Source: CAZDIO01 sp964505555 (lineage in GTDB: Bacteria; Bdellovibrionota_C; UBA2361; SZUA-149; CAZDIO01). Taken from it: DNA of 62,217 nt. How positions within the stretch are numbered: position 1 is the first letter of the stretch; each line of letters opens with the position of its first letter. The DNA is taken from the NCBI GenBank assembly GCA_964505555.1, contig CAZDIO010000120.1, positions 1 through 62,217 on the forward strand, given 5' to 3'. The position numbers were made by a program, and so were the translations under genes. Positions 9,276 through 17,977 of the stretch are shown here, piece after piece. Under the pieces are notes generated by a model that had not been told where the DNA came from, made no database searches, and worked only from the letters and a program-made list of their open reading frames with translations.

Positions 9276-10253
9276 TTAAAACCACCCTGAACGCTTAAAT
9301 CGGTGGTAAAGGTATGCACAGAACCCAACCGTAAACGACAAAATTACCGGATAGGAATAACGCCATTCTAATTCCGGCATAAACCGAAAGTTCATTCCAT
9401 AAATACCGGCGATCATCGTCGGCACTGCAATAATTGCAGCCCACCCCGCAAGACGTTTTGTAACCTCGTTCTGAGAGATCGAGATTTGTGAGAGATTTGC
9501 CTCCACTGCAGTGTTCAGGAGCTCTCGTAAACTATCAACCATCTCATTGAGTCGTATTAAGTGATCACAGACATCCCGAAAATATGGTCTCGTGTCTTCA
9601 GGAATAAGTTCATTATCATACCGCATCAGTCGATTACAAACATCAACCAGCGGAGAGATCGCTCGACGCACATCAATGAGCATACGTTTAAATTCATAAA
9701 GCTCAGCAGTCGTAGCACGCTTGGTTGTTTCACCGAAGATGCGATCCTCAAGCTCATCAAGTTTCTGCTCCATCATCTCTACCAGAGGAAAGTACCGGTC
9801 AACAATGGAATCCATTAACGCATAGAGAACAAAACCTGGCCCTTTAGTAAGGAGCTGTGGGGCATTTTCACATCTCGTGCGAACATCTACATATGAGGTT
9901 GATGCACCGTGTCGAACAGAAACGATGAAGTTTGCACCTACAAAAAAGTGGGTCTCTCCCCATTCATAACTCTGTCCTGACTCGTGAAATTGGGTCGTAC
10001 GAATCACGATGAAAAGAGTATTCCCGTAGACCTCTATTTTTGGTCGTTGGTGTGCGCGGTGTGCATCTTCAATAGCGAGATCATGGAGACTAAACTCCCG
10101 TTGAACTCGTTGAAGAAGCTCTTCATCAGGCTCATGGAGCCCAATCCACACAAATTGCTTAGGATCTCTGAGCGCATCGTGGATTTTATCAATTTCTAGA
10201 TTACCAATACGTCGACCACCAGAATACGACGCGCAATTGACCACAGCACTCAT
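9276..10253 (-). CDS. corA: CorA family magnesium/divalent cation transporter
   Basis: A homopentameric inner-membrane channel for Mg2+ and possibly Co2+ or Ni2+. Its 325 residues comprise a soluble alpha/beta N-terminal domain, long helices (around DRYFPLVEMMEQKLDELEDRIF) and two C-terminal transmembrane helices with the selectivity-filter signature YGMN between them. The C-terminus is basic (YHRFKRSG), as expected. It stands alone, divergent from the unknown gene at 10444. Confidence 0.93.
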   Translation of the reverse strand: MSAVVNCASYSGGRRIGNLEIDKIHDALRDPKQFVWIGLHEPDEELLQRVQREFSLHDLAIEDAHRAHQRPKIEVYGNTLFIVIRTTQFHESGQSYEWGETHFFVGANFIVSVRHGASTSYVDVRTRCENAPQLLTKGPGFVLYALMDSIVDRYFPLVEMMEQKLDELEDRIFGETTKRATTAELYEFKRMLIDVRRAISPLVDVCNRLMRYDNELIPEDTRPYFRDVCDHLIRLNEMVDSLRELLNTAVEANLSQISISQNEVTKRLAGWAAIIAVPTMIAGIYGMNFRFMPELEWRYSYPVILSFTVGFCAYLYHRFKRSGWF

Positions 10254-10443
10254 GTTTTTTCTCCCCTAACCCTTCTCCAGCTTTTTCCTACTAAAAAGCT
10301 TAATCCTCTCTCCCTGTTTATATGAATTGTGTCAAGATCTTACCTCCAATCACTAGATGCTTCATTTTTCTAAACACGATGCATAATAGATAATGAGGAA
10401 AAGGTTAACTATATCGCCTTAAAAGAGAGATGATGGAGTATTT

Positions 10444-11238
10444 ATGCCACAAATGAATCAAACAGCAGGACAAACTAAAACTGAAAAGAACTCAAACACC
10501 CAAGCCATTGATAAAAGCAAATCCGACATCGCCTCTCACACTATCTCAGCCACCTTTCGAGAACTTAACACCAATTACGACTTGGAGTTGTCGCCTTCAG
10601 AATTAAAAGATGCTGAAACCAATATTAACCTCCCACCCCCACTTCGAGCAGCTGCCTATGCTCTCAATAGCCATTACTCTGCAGTGGCGGAAGTTGAGAA
10701 AGGTTGGGTTGATAAAACAATTGATAGACATGACCTGAGCGCATTAACACTTCCTTCTACAGACGAAAAATTCAATAGAGAAATAGGAGAATCATTTGAG
10801 AAAAAGATGATCGAACTTGGAGCAGGTGCCTGGCTTGAAGGGAATGCATCAAAGCTCCATGATTTACGAAGTGTCGTTGTAGGAACAAATTTTGATGTCG
10901 AAGTTAGGTCAGCCCTTGGAGCCCAAAACGATGCTATGAAATTTACCCTTAAAACAAACGAGGGGTTTTACAAGGACCTGACCGAGAAGGAGCTCAATGC
11001 GGCCATTAAGTGGGTCAATTATGGAACTCCCACCCTCGCGGTTCAAACGGATAAAGAAGGAAAAATTGCTGATGTACAAGTATATTCTGATCACTTTGCC
11101 AAGGAGGGATCAAAATCACTTGCAGTAGCTCAGCGATATATGGATGAAAAGCTTCCCTTATCAAAAGAGAGATTACAATCTCTTGAGAAAGAAATGCGCG
11201 AGGCGATCAAAGTAGATATTCTTCCCTTTATGGAATGA
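10444..11238 (+). CDS. Hypothetical cytosolic protein
   Basis: I do not recognise this 264-residue protein. It has no signal peptide or membrane segment. The first 30 residues are polar and rich in Gln, Asn, Thr and Lys (disordered-looking), followed by a mostly helical, charged body and a Glu/Lys-rich C-terminal helix. ATG 10444 is preceded by GATGGAG at about 8 nt. It is monocistronic and followed by a strong terminator-like hairpin at 11361-11399. Confidence 0.6.
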   Translation: MPQMNQTAGQTKTEKNSNTQAIDKSKSDIASHTISATFRELNTNYDLELSPSELKDAETNINLPPPLRAAAYALNSHYSAVAEVEKGWVDKTIDRHDLSALTLPSTDEKFNREIGESFEKKMIELGAGAWLEGNASKLHDLRSVVVGTNFDVEVRSALGAQNDAMKFTLKTNEGFYKDLTEKELNAAIKWVNYGTPTLAVQTDKEGKIADVQVYSDHFAKEGSKSLAVAQRYMDEKLPLSKERLQSLEKEMREAIKVDILPFME

Positions 11239-11360
11239 CCACTTGAGATGGGTAAAAAGTGAGATTTAGACTGTCTTAGCCCTCATTGTATTTTCCAACT
11301 GCCTGGCATATTCTAGAAATGTTATTTCCTTTTGAATCTCCACATCGGGTAGAAAACTTT

Positions 11361-11399
11361 GTTCTCTTTAATCGGGCGTTCGAACCGATTAAAGAGAAC
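11361..11399 (+). terminator. Strong hairpin with downstream T-run
   Basis: GTTCTCTTTAATCGG (11361-11375) and CCGATTAAAGAGAAC (11385-11399) are perfect 15-nt inverted arms around a 9-nt loop; a T-rich stretch starts near 11414. It probably ends transcription from the gene at 10444, although it is 120 nt downstream of the stop codon. Confidence 0.65.
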
Positions 11400-11496
11400 G
11401 CATTTAAGTAGGTTCTTTTTTTAGACTCTTTGCTACACAAATATCTCTCAGACCAAACAATCATGACTCTCCAAGGGTATGACTCTTCAAGGGCTA

Positions 11497-11647
11497 CAAA
11501 GTGGGCCATCAAGAGGACTTCTTGCTGTAAATTTTTTTGCTGCAGAGTTTTCTTGATGGTCCACTTTGAACCTTGCAGGCGCAAGTGAGTCCGCAGGCGC
11601 GGACTCAGGGGTGTGATCATATGGTTTGGTAGAGCGAGTGCTCTACC
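11497..11647 (+). promoter_or_regulatory. Array of four hairpins upstream of an unknown gene
   Basis: Four consecutive inverted repeats occupy the leader of the gene at 11664: an 18-bp stem (11497-11514 with 11551-11568, one wobble), CTTGC-AGGC-GCAAG (11572-11585), TGAGTCCGC-AGGC-GCGGACTCA (11586-11607) and GGTAGAGC-GAGT-GCTCTACC (11628-11647). The second and third abut and share the loop AGGC. The last ends 4 nt before the ribosome-binding site. This could be a cis-regulatory RNA or a series of protein-binding hairpins. Confidence 0.5.
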
Positions 11648-11663
11648 CCGAAGGAGAGGTCTC

Positions 11664-13250
11664 ATGATTAGGATTTTGATAGGAATTGAGAAAAAAGATG
11701 GAAGGGTAATCGTTACCTGGGATGGCGAAAATTGGCCCGAACAGGAAGGGAGAAAGCGCGGGGAATCTACCTTGCGTTGGTCTTTGGTCGAAAACAACAA
11801 AGTAAGAATACATCAGTGGAATACTTCTAGCACCATTGAAATTAGCGACCCACTGGTTCTTCCCGAGGGATTGTTTCTGATCTCGAGGGTGCTAGGCCAA
11901 CCTTTGACGGTCGAAAACTACGCAAGAAACGCCTCACTGTCTGAGATTCGAGACGTGGTAACCCACTTGGGGTTTCCAAATCTTCCCATTGTTGAAACCA
12001 TCGGGAAGAGTACGGTAAAGATCTCTGGCAGTGGACGACGACGACGACTCGACGCAGTGCACATTAATTCCGTATCTACTTCCGAGTCGGTAACGAATGA
12101 CATCTTATCTGCTCTAGACGTTCGTCCCATCTCCAAAGATGAACTCGTTAGGATTTTAGCTAGTTCGGCCGGGGCGAACCGTTGGTTTTTTGAAAATTAT
12201 ACCGTTGATCCAAGGCCTAGAAACGATCACAACAACGACACCTATCCCCTGGCAAGTTTTCAGGTTACTGCCAAGAACGTAGCAGATTCGGAGAGGTCCT
12301 GGTCGATCGTTCACTACGGGCCACATGGACTTTATCTCGACAATCTGGAAGGAACCGCTAGCGTCGGCGCAACGCTTATTTGGCTCACGAAGCTATACTC
12401 CATCGAAGATTTCCTTCGTGTTGATACTGAGGAGATTGAGAAGGAGTGCTCTCTGGCGATGACAGATGAGAGCGAAGCTCTAACGGCTGCAACCCGCTTT
12501 ATCCTGAGGCATTGGTGGGTTCTGCAAATACTGCGTGAGGGAAAACAGGAGCCGTTTTTTCTGTTTTTTCGCAAAGACGACAAGACTACGCCTTGGCAGA
12601 CTTTGGAAAATGAATTTCGGTCGCTCAGCTCGTTAATTTTTGATTCCTCTGAACAGTTCGGGGGTCCTCAGAAAATTGGAACCGTGGAAAAGCTCCATAA
12701 AAAGCACGGCGCTAAGCTCCTCACCTGCCTAGGCGGGGCACTTCCCGGAGGGAATACATTCTCGGCAGTTCAGTTGTGGGAACGGTTTGGCGCTATTTCA
12801 TTGGAGGGAGATTCCTTCTTTGGAATTCGTTGCTCAGGTCAACGTGTGCGGATCGGCGAAAAACGGGAATTTGTGAAACTCACCCTTCAAGGCCTCTTTT
12901 TCCCCCGTTTTGAAAGCCTGGAGGAAGTTCTTATCGTTGGTGCGCTGAGTGAGGGCGGCCAAGTACTTGCGGTAGCCGAAGGTAGTAAGGAGGTATGGGT
13001 TCGTGTGCCACAAAAATCGCCAGACTCCTTCTGTCAAGAGACGACAAAAACCGTCGTTCTCCTTGTTCGAGGGGAAGAGAGCGCACAGGTGACCCCTGTC
13101 TGGGTAACGGTGAGTCGATCTGAAGACGATGCCGTCGAGTGGCCAAAGGTGTCAGTGATCAGAGATCACCCCCGTGGCTACCTCGTGATCGGACTTCCCG
13201 GATCGGAGCGGTTTAATGACAGAGTTATCGGCCTGAAAATAGTCGCATAA
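11664..13250 (+). CDS. Unknown 528-residue protein with hairpin-rich leader
   Basis: I do not recognise this family. A longer reading from GTG 11613 is possible, but ATG 11664 has a strong AAGGAGAGG site (11651-11659) and is preferred. The product is soluble, without signal peptide or transmembrane segments, and mixes beta-rich ends with a helical centre. A basic patch GSGRRRRLDAVH lies near residue 125; it resembles no catalytic motif I know. The C-terminus is beta-strand-rich (VTPVWVTVSRSEDD, GYLVIGLPGS). The gene stands alone between hairpin clusters, which may mean it was acquired as a unit. Confidence 0.6.
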   Translation: MIRILIGIEKKDGRVIVTWDGENWPEQEGRKRGESTLRWSLVENNKVRIHQWNTSSTIEISDPLVLPEGLFLISRVLGQPLTVENYARNASLSEIRDVVTHLGFPNLPIVETIGKSTVKISGSGRRRRLDAVHINSVSTSESVTNDILSALDVRPISKDELVRILASSAGANRWFFENYTVDPRPRNDHNNDTYPLASFQVTAKNVADSERSWSIVHYGPHGLYLDNLEGTASVGATLIWLTKLYSIEDFLRVDTEEIEKECSLAMTDESEALTAATRFILRHWWVLQILREGKQEPFFLFFRKDDKTTPWQTLENEFRSLSSLIFDSSEQFGGPQKIGTVEKLHKKHGAKLLTCLGGALPGGNTFSAVQLWERFGAISLEGDSFFGIRCSGQRVRIGEKREFVKLTLQGLFFPRFESLEEVLIVGALSEGGQVLAVAEGSKEVWVRVPQKSPDSFCQETTKTVVLLVRGEESAQVTPVWVTVSRSEDDAVEWPKVSVIRDHPRGYLVIGLPGSERFNDRVIGLKIVA

Positions 13251-13272
13251 TTTGGTCATTGGAAATATAGCT

Positions 13273-13304
13273 CCCCGTAGCACGCCCATCTGCGTGCTAC
13301 GGGG
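13273..13304 (+). terminator. Terminator-like hairpin
   Basis: CCCCGTAGCACGC (13273-13285) and GCGTGCTACGGGG (13292-13304) form a perfect 13-bp stem with a 6-nt loop, 23 nt after the stop codon of the unknown gene at 11664. A short TTTT follows at about 10 nt. Confidence 0.65.
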
Positions 13305-13391
13305 ACGCCCATTTTCTAGGTGAACTCTTAAGGTAATTCTAAATGCGTTCTCTATTCCAGGCGGAAATTTTCAATAACGCTCTCTTCGTAC

Positions 13392-13424
13392 AAAAAAACC
13401 CGGAGATCTTTCGATCCCGGGTTT
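13392..13424 (-). terminator. Rho-independent terminator of the copper operon
   Basis: Read on the minus strand, AAACCCGG and CCGGGTTT flank a 13-nt loop and are followed by a run of T (13392-13398 complement). It lies downstream of the multicopper oxidase gene, in the right orientation to end that operon. Confidence 0.75.
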
Positions 13425-13430
13425 CGTCGC

Positions 13431-13500
13431 TTACTTTTTAGTTACTTCAAAGAACAACTGGTAAGTCGTGTTGAAGTAATAAATTGCTTTTAAAAAGTAA
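13431..13500. repeat. Two-tier inverted repeat
   Basis: The outer arms TTACTTTTTA (13431-13440) and TAAAAAGTAA (13491-13500) enclose inner arms GTTACTTCAA (13441-13450) and TTGAAGTAAT (13471-13480). The AT-rich cruciform lies between the multicopper oxidase stop codon and its terminator; its role is unknown. Confidence 0.55.
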
Positions 13501-13610
13501 CCTCTTTAAAAGCTCAGCGGCATTTTTATTATAACTCATCCCAAAGAACGTTCTCTGATCTTGATCAGGCCACCTCCAATAAATTGCACCCCTCAAACTT
13601 ATTAATAATT

Positions 13611-14942
13611 TTAGTGTTTATGCACAGCAGGTTTCTTTTTTGAGTTTTTTACTTGCTTTATGCCTAAGTCTTTTTCTACTTCCGACTCTGAAGCTTCCCT
13701 TGCCACCGTTTCTGCCGGGTGTTTGAACCAACCTGGATCTTTATAGGTGGTGAGATGATCGCGCACTTTGATAACCGTAAACATTCCACCCATATCAATG
13801 ACCCCAAAAGGCCCCTCTCCCCCTTTCATTGGAATACTATTTTTAGGCGCAGGCATATTCATCTCTGCCATTTCACCCATTCCAGTACTCCCCATCGTCA
13901 TATAGTCAGGCAAAAGAGTTTGAACTTGAGCATCGATCCCCTCTGTATTTACACCAAGGAAGTTTGGCACCCCATGTCCCATTTGGTTCATTACATGGTG
14001 CGTCATGTGACAATGAATCGCCCAGTCGCCCGGGACATTCGCGACAAACTCTATATCTCTCGTAGTTCCTACCGGCACAAGCACGGTAGACTCGGGCCAT
14101 TGTGCAGACTCGGGTAATCGTCCACCATCTGTTGCAGTGACTTTGAAGCTATACCCATGGAGGTGAATTGGGTGATGATCCTGAGCGGAAAGATTTCCAA
14201 ACCGAATCCGCACCCGCTGTCCGGTGCGAACGACAAGCGGCGCTGTGCCCGGAAATGCCTTACTGTTCATTGTAAGCATATTAAAATCGGTCATCTCTGT
14301 CGGATCGGGGCGAGAAGTACCAGGGCGTATCTTCCATTCGCTTAACATGATTACAAAATCACGATCAATCTTTGGGGACTCAGCAATTTGAGGGTGAATA
14401 ACAAACATTCCCATCATCCCGAGTGCCATCTGTGTCATTTCATCAAAATGTGGGTGATACATAAAAGTACCGTGTTGCTTGAGAAGAAATTCATATTTAA
14501 AAGTTTCCCCTGGTTGAATATACTTTTGAGTAAGCCCGGCGACACCGTCCATCCCATTTGGGAGAAACACTCCATGCCAGTGCACACTGGTTGGTTCTGG
14601 TAATTTGTTCGTCACATAAATGCGCACTCGCTCCCCCTCAACCGCTTCAATCGTTGGACCCGGAGTTTGTCCGTTATAACCCCAACCATCGATCACCAGT
14701 CCAGGAGCAAACTCTCTCTTCACGGGTTCAGCGATGAGGTGATACACTTTTATACCATCGATAACTCGCCAAGAAAGGGTTGAGCCATTTGGTGTCTCAA
14801 CCGGAGTATAGCCGAGATTTTGAGCCTCTCTCGTAAGAGTTTTATGCCCCTTGTGCTCATCTTGGCTCCACGCCATTTGCGAACCTAAAAATATTGCCCA
14901 TCCAAACAATAACGAGAACTTCCATCCAAAAATATTGATCAT
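13611..14942 (-). CDS. Multicopper oxidase
   Basis: A periplasmic laccase/CopA-like oxidase of 443 residues, usually oxidising Cu(I), Mn(II) or organic substrates with reduction of oxygen. A signal peptide ends near AWSQ. All copper-ligand blocks are present: SVHWHGVFLP, MYHPHFDEM, HPIHLHGYSF and the T1/T3 block HCHMTHHVMNQMGH. The C-terminal tail is Lys-rich and ends HKH. Its start overlaps the stop codon of the TolC-like gene by 4 nt (ATGA), so it is the last gene of a copper-type operon. The substrate cannot be assigned, but copper detoxification is the simplest reading of the context. Confidence 0.88.
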   Translation of the reverse strand: MINIFGWKFSLLFGWAIFLGSQMAWSQDEHKGHKTLTREAQNLGYTPVETPNGSTLSWRVIDGIKVYHLIAEPVKREFAPGLVIDGWGYNGQTPGPTIEAVEGERVRIYVTNKLPEPTSVHWHGVFLPNGMDGVAGLTQKYIQPGETFKYEFLLKQHGTFMYHPHFDEMTQMALGMMGMFVIHPQIAESPKIDRDFVIMLSEWKIRPGTSRPDPTEMTDFNMLTMNSKAFPGTAPLVVRTGQRVRIRFGNLSAQDHHPIHLHGYSFKVTATDGGRLPESAQWPESTVLVPVGTTRDIEFVANVPGDWAIHCHMTHHVMNQMGHGVPNFLGVNTEGIDAQVQTLLPDYMTMGSTGMGEMAEMNMPAPKNSIPMKGGEGPFGVIDMGGMFTVIKVRDHLTTYKDPGWFKHPAETVAREASESEVEKDLGIKQVKNSKKKPAVHKH

Positions 14943-16300
14943 CTTGTTAAACTTCCTCCAACTGCATTCTCAAGAGCGGCCCGGGCAAGCCAGTACCCTC
15001 TCAAAGATTCAACATAGACACTCCCCGCTTCAATCTCGTTTTTTTTGGCATTAACAAGTTGAAAAACAGAGAGCAGCATTGCATTATATTCTAGTTGTGA
15101 CTGACGAACGATCTGTTGGCTTAAAGGAATTAAAAATTTCTTTGCATATTCTGTGCGCGCACGAAAGGAGAGCATCTGATTTCGTGCAGTTCGAACTTCG
15201 GAGCGAATCTTGAGTGCACGTTCGTAGTAATTTTTCTGCGCTTGACGAAGTTGTGCTTTTGCTTTTTCAATATGAGTCTTCCCCTGATCAAAGATCGGAA
15301 CTGGAAAATCAAAGTTTGGGCCGACCATCACACTTCCATCACTCTCCCCTTCCAAATCCACTCCAAGCGTGAATTCGGGAATAAGTCTAAAACTTTCTGT
15401 CAACCCAAGCGTTAATCCAAGCATCTCAATTTCCTTTCTTGAAGCATCAAGCTCTATACGACGCGTTACCGCGAGCGCTTCAAGATCCTCAAGTGGTATC
15501 TCTTCACTCGGCAACTCCGGGAGACGAGGAGGAATCTTCCACAACATATCTTTTCCCCAAAGACCCATAAGCTGATTTAATTTTTCACGATCTTGAAGCG
15601 CATCTGCTTCGGCCTGTGCCAAATCCAGTTTTGCTTTAATATACACGGAGTGTTCTGTAGCAACATCAAGATCGGTAACGTTCCCAGCCTGATGCTGACG
15701 TTTTACAATTTCGACCATGCTCTGAAGTCCCTTAACAATTGCTCTTCGAAGAGCAAGCATCTCCTCCGCCCCTTGAAGGGAAAAATAGGCGATTTTTACT
15801 TCGCTTGCTAAATCAAAAATCAAAGCTACGATCTCAAGCTGTTCTTTTTCAAATCTGAGAGAGGCGATTTTTTTTCGTGTAGGAAGTTGAAAGAGATTGA
15901 CGAAGTCTTGAATAAGGTTGAGATTGGTTCCCGTACCGATTCCACTTCCTTCAAAATGCACTTCCGCTTCAAAAACAGGGTTTCTTAAAAGTCCCGCTTG
16001 CACCAATTCTGCCTGAGAAACACCAAGCGCTTCATAGCGTGCTTGTAGGTGTGGATTATTTAACAATGCAATCTGAACCGCCTCATCCATTCGCAACTCA
16101 GTTTCAAGAAGTCGACTCACCGCCTGGGCCGTCAACAGATCCTCCTCCGTGCCCTGATTCCATCGAACCTCCATCCCCGTTCGATCTGAAACTATACTTT
16201 CAATATTCTGAAAACCTGTACGATGATCAAACTGCGCACAGCTTCCACAAGTAAAAAACCAGATCAAAAGAAAACTTTTTCGCAAGGATTGATGATTCAT
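14939..16300 (-). CDS. TolC-family outer-membrane factor, CusC-like lipoprotein
   Basis: A 453-residue outer-membrane efflux protein with a lipoprotein-type signal ending TCGSC. Long heptad-rich helical segments (e.g. the regions around LRRAIVKGLQSMVEIVKRQH and RKIEMLG-like repeats) and the internal duplication of the OEP family form the trans-periplasmic tunnel. It overlaps the preceding small lipoprotein by one nucleotide and the multicopper oxidase by four. No RND pump or adaptor is adjacent, so it may serve a pump encoded elsewhere. Confidence 0.82.
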   Translation of the reverse strand: MNHQSLRKSFLLIWFFTCGSCAQFDHRTGFQNIESIVSDRTGMEVRWNQGTEEDLLTAQAVSRLLETELRMDEAVQIALLNNPHLQARYEALGVSQAELVQAGLLRNPVFEAEVHFEGSGIGTGTNLNLIQDFVNLFQLPTRKKIASLRFEKEQLEIVALIFDLASEVKIAYFSLQGAEEMLALRRAIVKGLQSMVEIVKRQHQAGNVTDLDVATEHSVYIKAKLDLAQAEADALQDREKLNQLMGLWGKDMLWKIPPRLPELPSEEIPLEDLEALAVTRRIELDASRKEIEMLGLTLGLTESFRLIPEFTLGVDLEGESDGSVMVGPNFDFPVPIFDQGKTHIEKAKAQLRQAQKNYYERALKIRSEVRTARNQMLSFRARTEYAKKFLIPLSQQIVRQSQLEYNAMLLSVFQLVNAKKNEIEAGSVYVESLRGYWLARAALENAVGGSLTR

Positions 16301-16524
16301 CAGCGACTTCCTTCGTCCTTCACGCTCTCGTGTCGAACATGACTCCTCTCTCGGCTCCCTACCTCCGAGCGCTCTTCGTTAATCAGCGAGCCGTTTTCAA
16401 TAACAATGGGAAATACTGGCGCTTGAGGAGCATTTGGGCTTGCGGGGTGAGAATCGCTATACTCAAACGGCAGTTGTTTGATCGAACACCCGCTGAGTAA
16501 AAGTAATAAGTATACTGTTCTCAT
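16300..16524 (-). CDS. Small lipoprotein, first gene of the copper-type operon
   Basis: About 74 residues with signal MRTVYLLLLLSGC (lipobox LSGC). A longer reading from a TTG at 16542 is possible, but the ATG at 16524 with AGGA five bases upstream gives a better signal peptide. The mature part is short, proline-rich then charged (EERSEVGSRERSHVRHE), with no Cys or Met clusters. It is translationally coupled to the TolC-like gene, overlapping it by one nucleotide. Function unknown. Confidence 0.6.
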   Translation of the reverse strand: MRTVYLLLLLSGCSIKQLPFEYSDSHPASPNAPQAPVFPIVIENGSLINEERSEVGSRERSHVRHESVKDEGSR

Positions 16525-16666
16525 TCTCATCCTAGAATCCAATATTTAAACCGTTTCCCTGCCAAATATCACTTAGATCTTCCTAGTGGAAGAGGGAGTT
16601 GTGATCAAAAAAACGCAGGATCTCAATCCATTATGCTTCTTCATTGTATTCCTGTATGGTAGCGCC

Positions 16667-17845
16667 ATGAGCAACCCCGGTTATCCAGCAGCGCGCCTTG
16701 TAGCAGAGAGATTGCATACCCATTTTGCCTCTCATCATTTGGCGGCAAAAGAACAACTCCCGTACAATTTGGCTCCGCAGCGCACCTTAGCTCCGCAGTA
16801 TAATTTAGCTCCGCTTCCCGACAGCAAAGTGATCGAACAGATTATTGATGCCGCGTTTTGGACTAGCTTACGAAGAGAGGAGCAACATCCTCCGCGAATC
16901 TCAATCGCTTTTGTTCCGCCAGAACAAGCAGTTCCTTCTCTCATCTTTGAGAAACCCCTTTCACTTAGCCCGATGACCCTTACCCGTGTTGCTCCCGGAG
17001 TCGAACGACCTGGCATTCATCTGGGGGCATGGCAGATAGATGGCAATTTGCATATATGGGGCGCGACACGTTCACTGCCAACGCTCTGCTTTGTTGTTGA
17101 GACCGTTGCTCCTGGACTACTGGTAGTGAAACACCGGTGGAGTGATGAGGCGGCAAAGTTTATTAACGTAGCCGTACTTGAAGCTGATCAAATTAAGATA
17201 CTAGATAACAAATTCTCGAATCTGCCAGGATGCCCTTCTGTATTGGGATCTCTCTTTGGTTCTGATTTTAAAAATTTTACCGGATCGGAATCCTCTCATG
17301 TGCTGATCAGGCTTGCCGTCTCAATGCGTGCTCATGGACGAGGAGGATCGCTGCTTGTAGTTCCAAGCGGAACTGACGCCTGGCGCGAATCCATTGCTCA
17401 ACCACTTTCCTATTCTGTTTTCCCTCCTTATTCTGAACTCGCTACGATGGTTCGAGAAGCTCCTGAGATGCGGGAACAACGTCCTTGGCGAGAGGCGCTC
17501 TCTCGCTCAATTGACGCAGTGGCTGGGTTGACTGCCATTGATGGTGCGACCGTTATTACAGATGACTTTGAGGTGCTCGCGTTTGGCGCTAAAATTGTTC
17601 GTCCTCACCGATCTTCTCCTGTCGAAGTTCTTGCCATCACTGAGCCCACGATGGGAGCTGAGTTACGAAGGATTCCTCCTACAGAATTAGGTGGAACAAG
17701 ACACCTCTCTGCAGCACAGTTTACCTATGATCAACGTGATGCTCTTGCTTTCGTCGCTTCACAGGATGGGCCGTTTACTATTTTCTCCTGGGCGGAATGC
17801 GAAAAAATTTTATTCGGTTATCGCGTTGAAACGCTGTTGCTCTAG
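16667..17845 (+). CDS. DisA/CdaA-like (DACNV-type) sensor protein
   Basis: A protein of about 392 residues whose C-terminal part resembles the diadenylate cyclase fold: IDGATVITDDFEVLAFGAKI matches the DGA motif region and GGTRHLSAAQFTYDQRDALAFVASQDG matches the RHR motif region, although the second Arg of RHR is replaced by Leu. The central part (HGRGGSLLVVPSGTDAW) fits the DACNV sensor domain predicted to bind nucleotides. It may therefore sense rather than make c-di-AMP. The start is uncertain (ATG 16667, or GTG 16586/16601). A short NLAP/TLAP peptide repeat lies near residue 45. The next gene on this strand is a phosphatase. Confidence 0.6.
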   Translation: MSNPGYPAARLVAERLHTHFASHHLAAKEQLPYNLAPQRTLAPQYNLAPLPDSKVIEQIIDAAFWTSLRREEQHPPRISIAFVPPEQAVPSLIFEKPLSLSPMTLTRVAPGVERPGIHLGAWQIDGNLHIWGATRSLPTLCFVVETVAPGLLVVKHRWSDEAAKFINVAVLEADQIKILDNKFSNLPGCPSVLGSLFGSDFKNFTGSESSHVLIRLAVSMRAHGRGGSLLVVPSGTDAWRESIAQPLSYSVFPPYSELATMVREAPEMREQRPWREALSRSIDAVAGLTAIDGATVITDDFEVLAFGAKIVRPHRSSPVEVLAITEPTMGAELRRIPPTELGGTRHLSAAQFTYDQRDALAFVASQDGPFTIFSWAECEKILFGYRVETLLL

Positions 17846-17977
17846 CGAAACCCTGAGAACACTTTCTGCGCTTTTTAGCCTGTTTTCACTAAACATTTGT
17901 GCTTTCTGGCGCATTCAGCACTCCTGCTGTATGGTAATCAACGATATAATTTTCAAAAATCATTTGGTGCTTATACG

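Noticed and set aside
16586..16666. Longer N-terminus of the DACNV-type protein
   Set aside because: The extension adds a short hydrophobic piece, but no clear start; kept as an alternative only.
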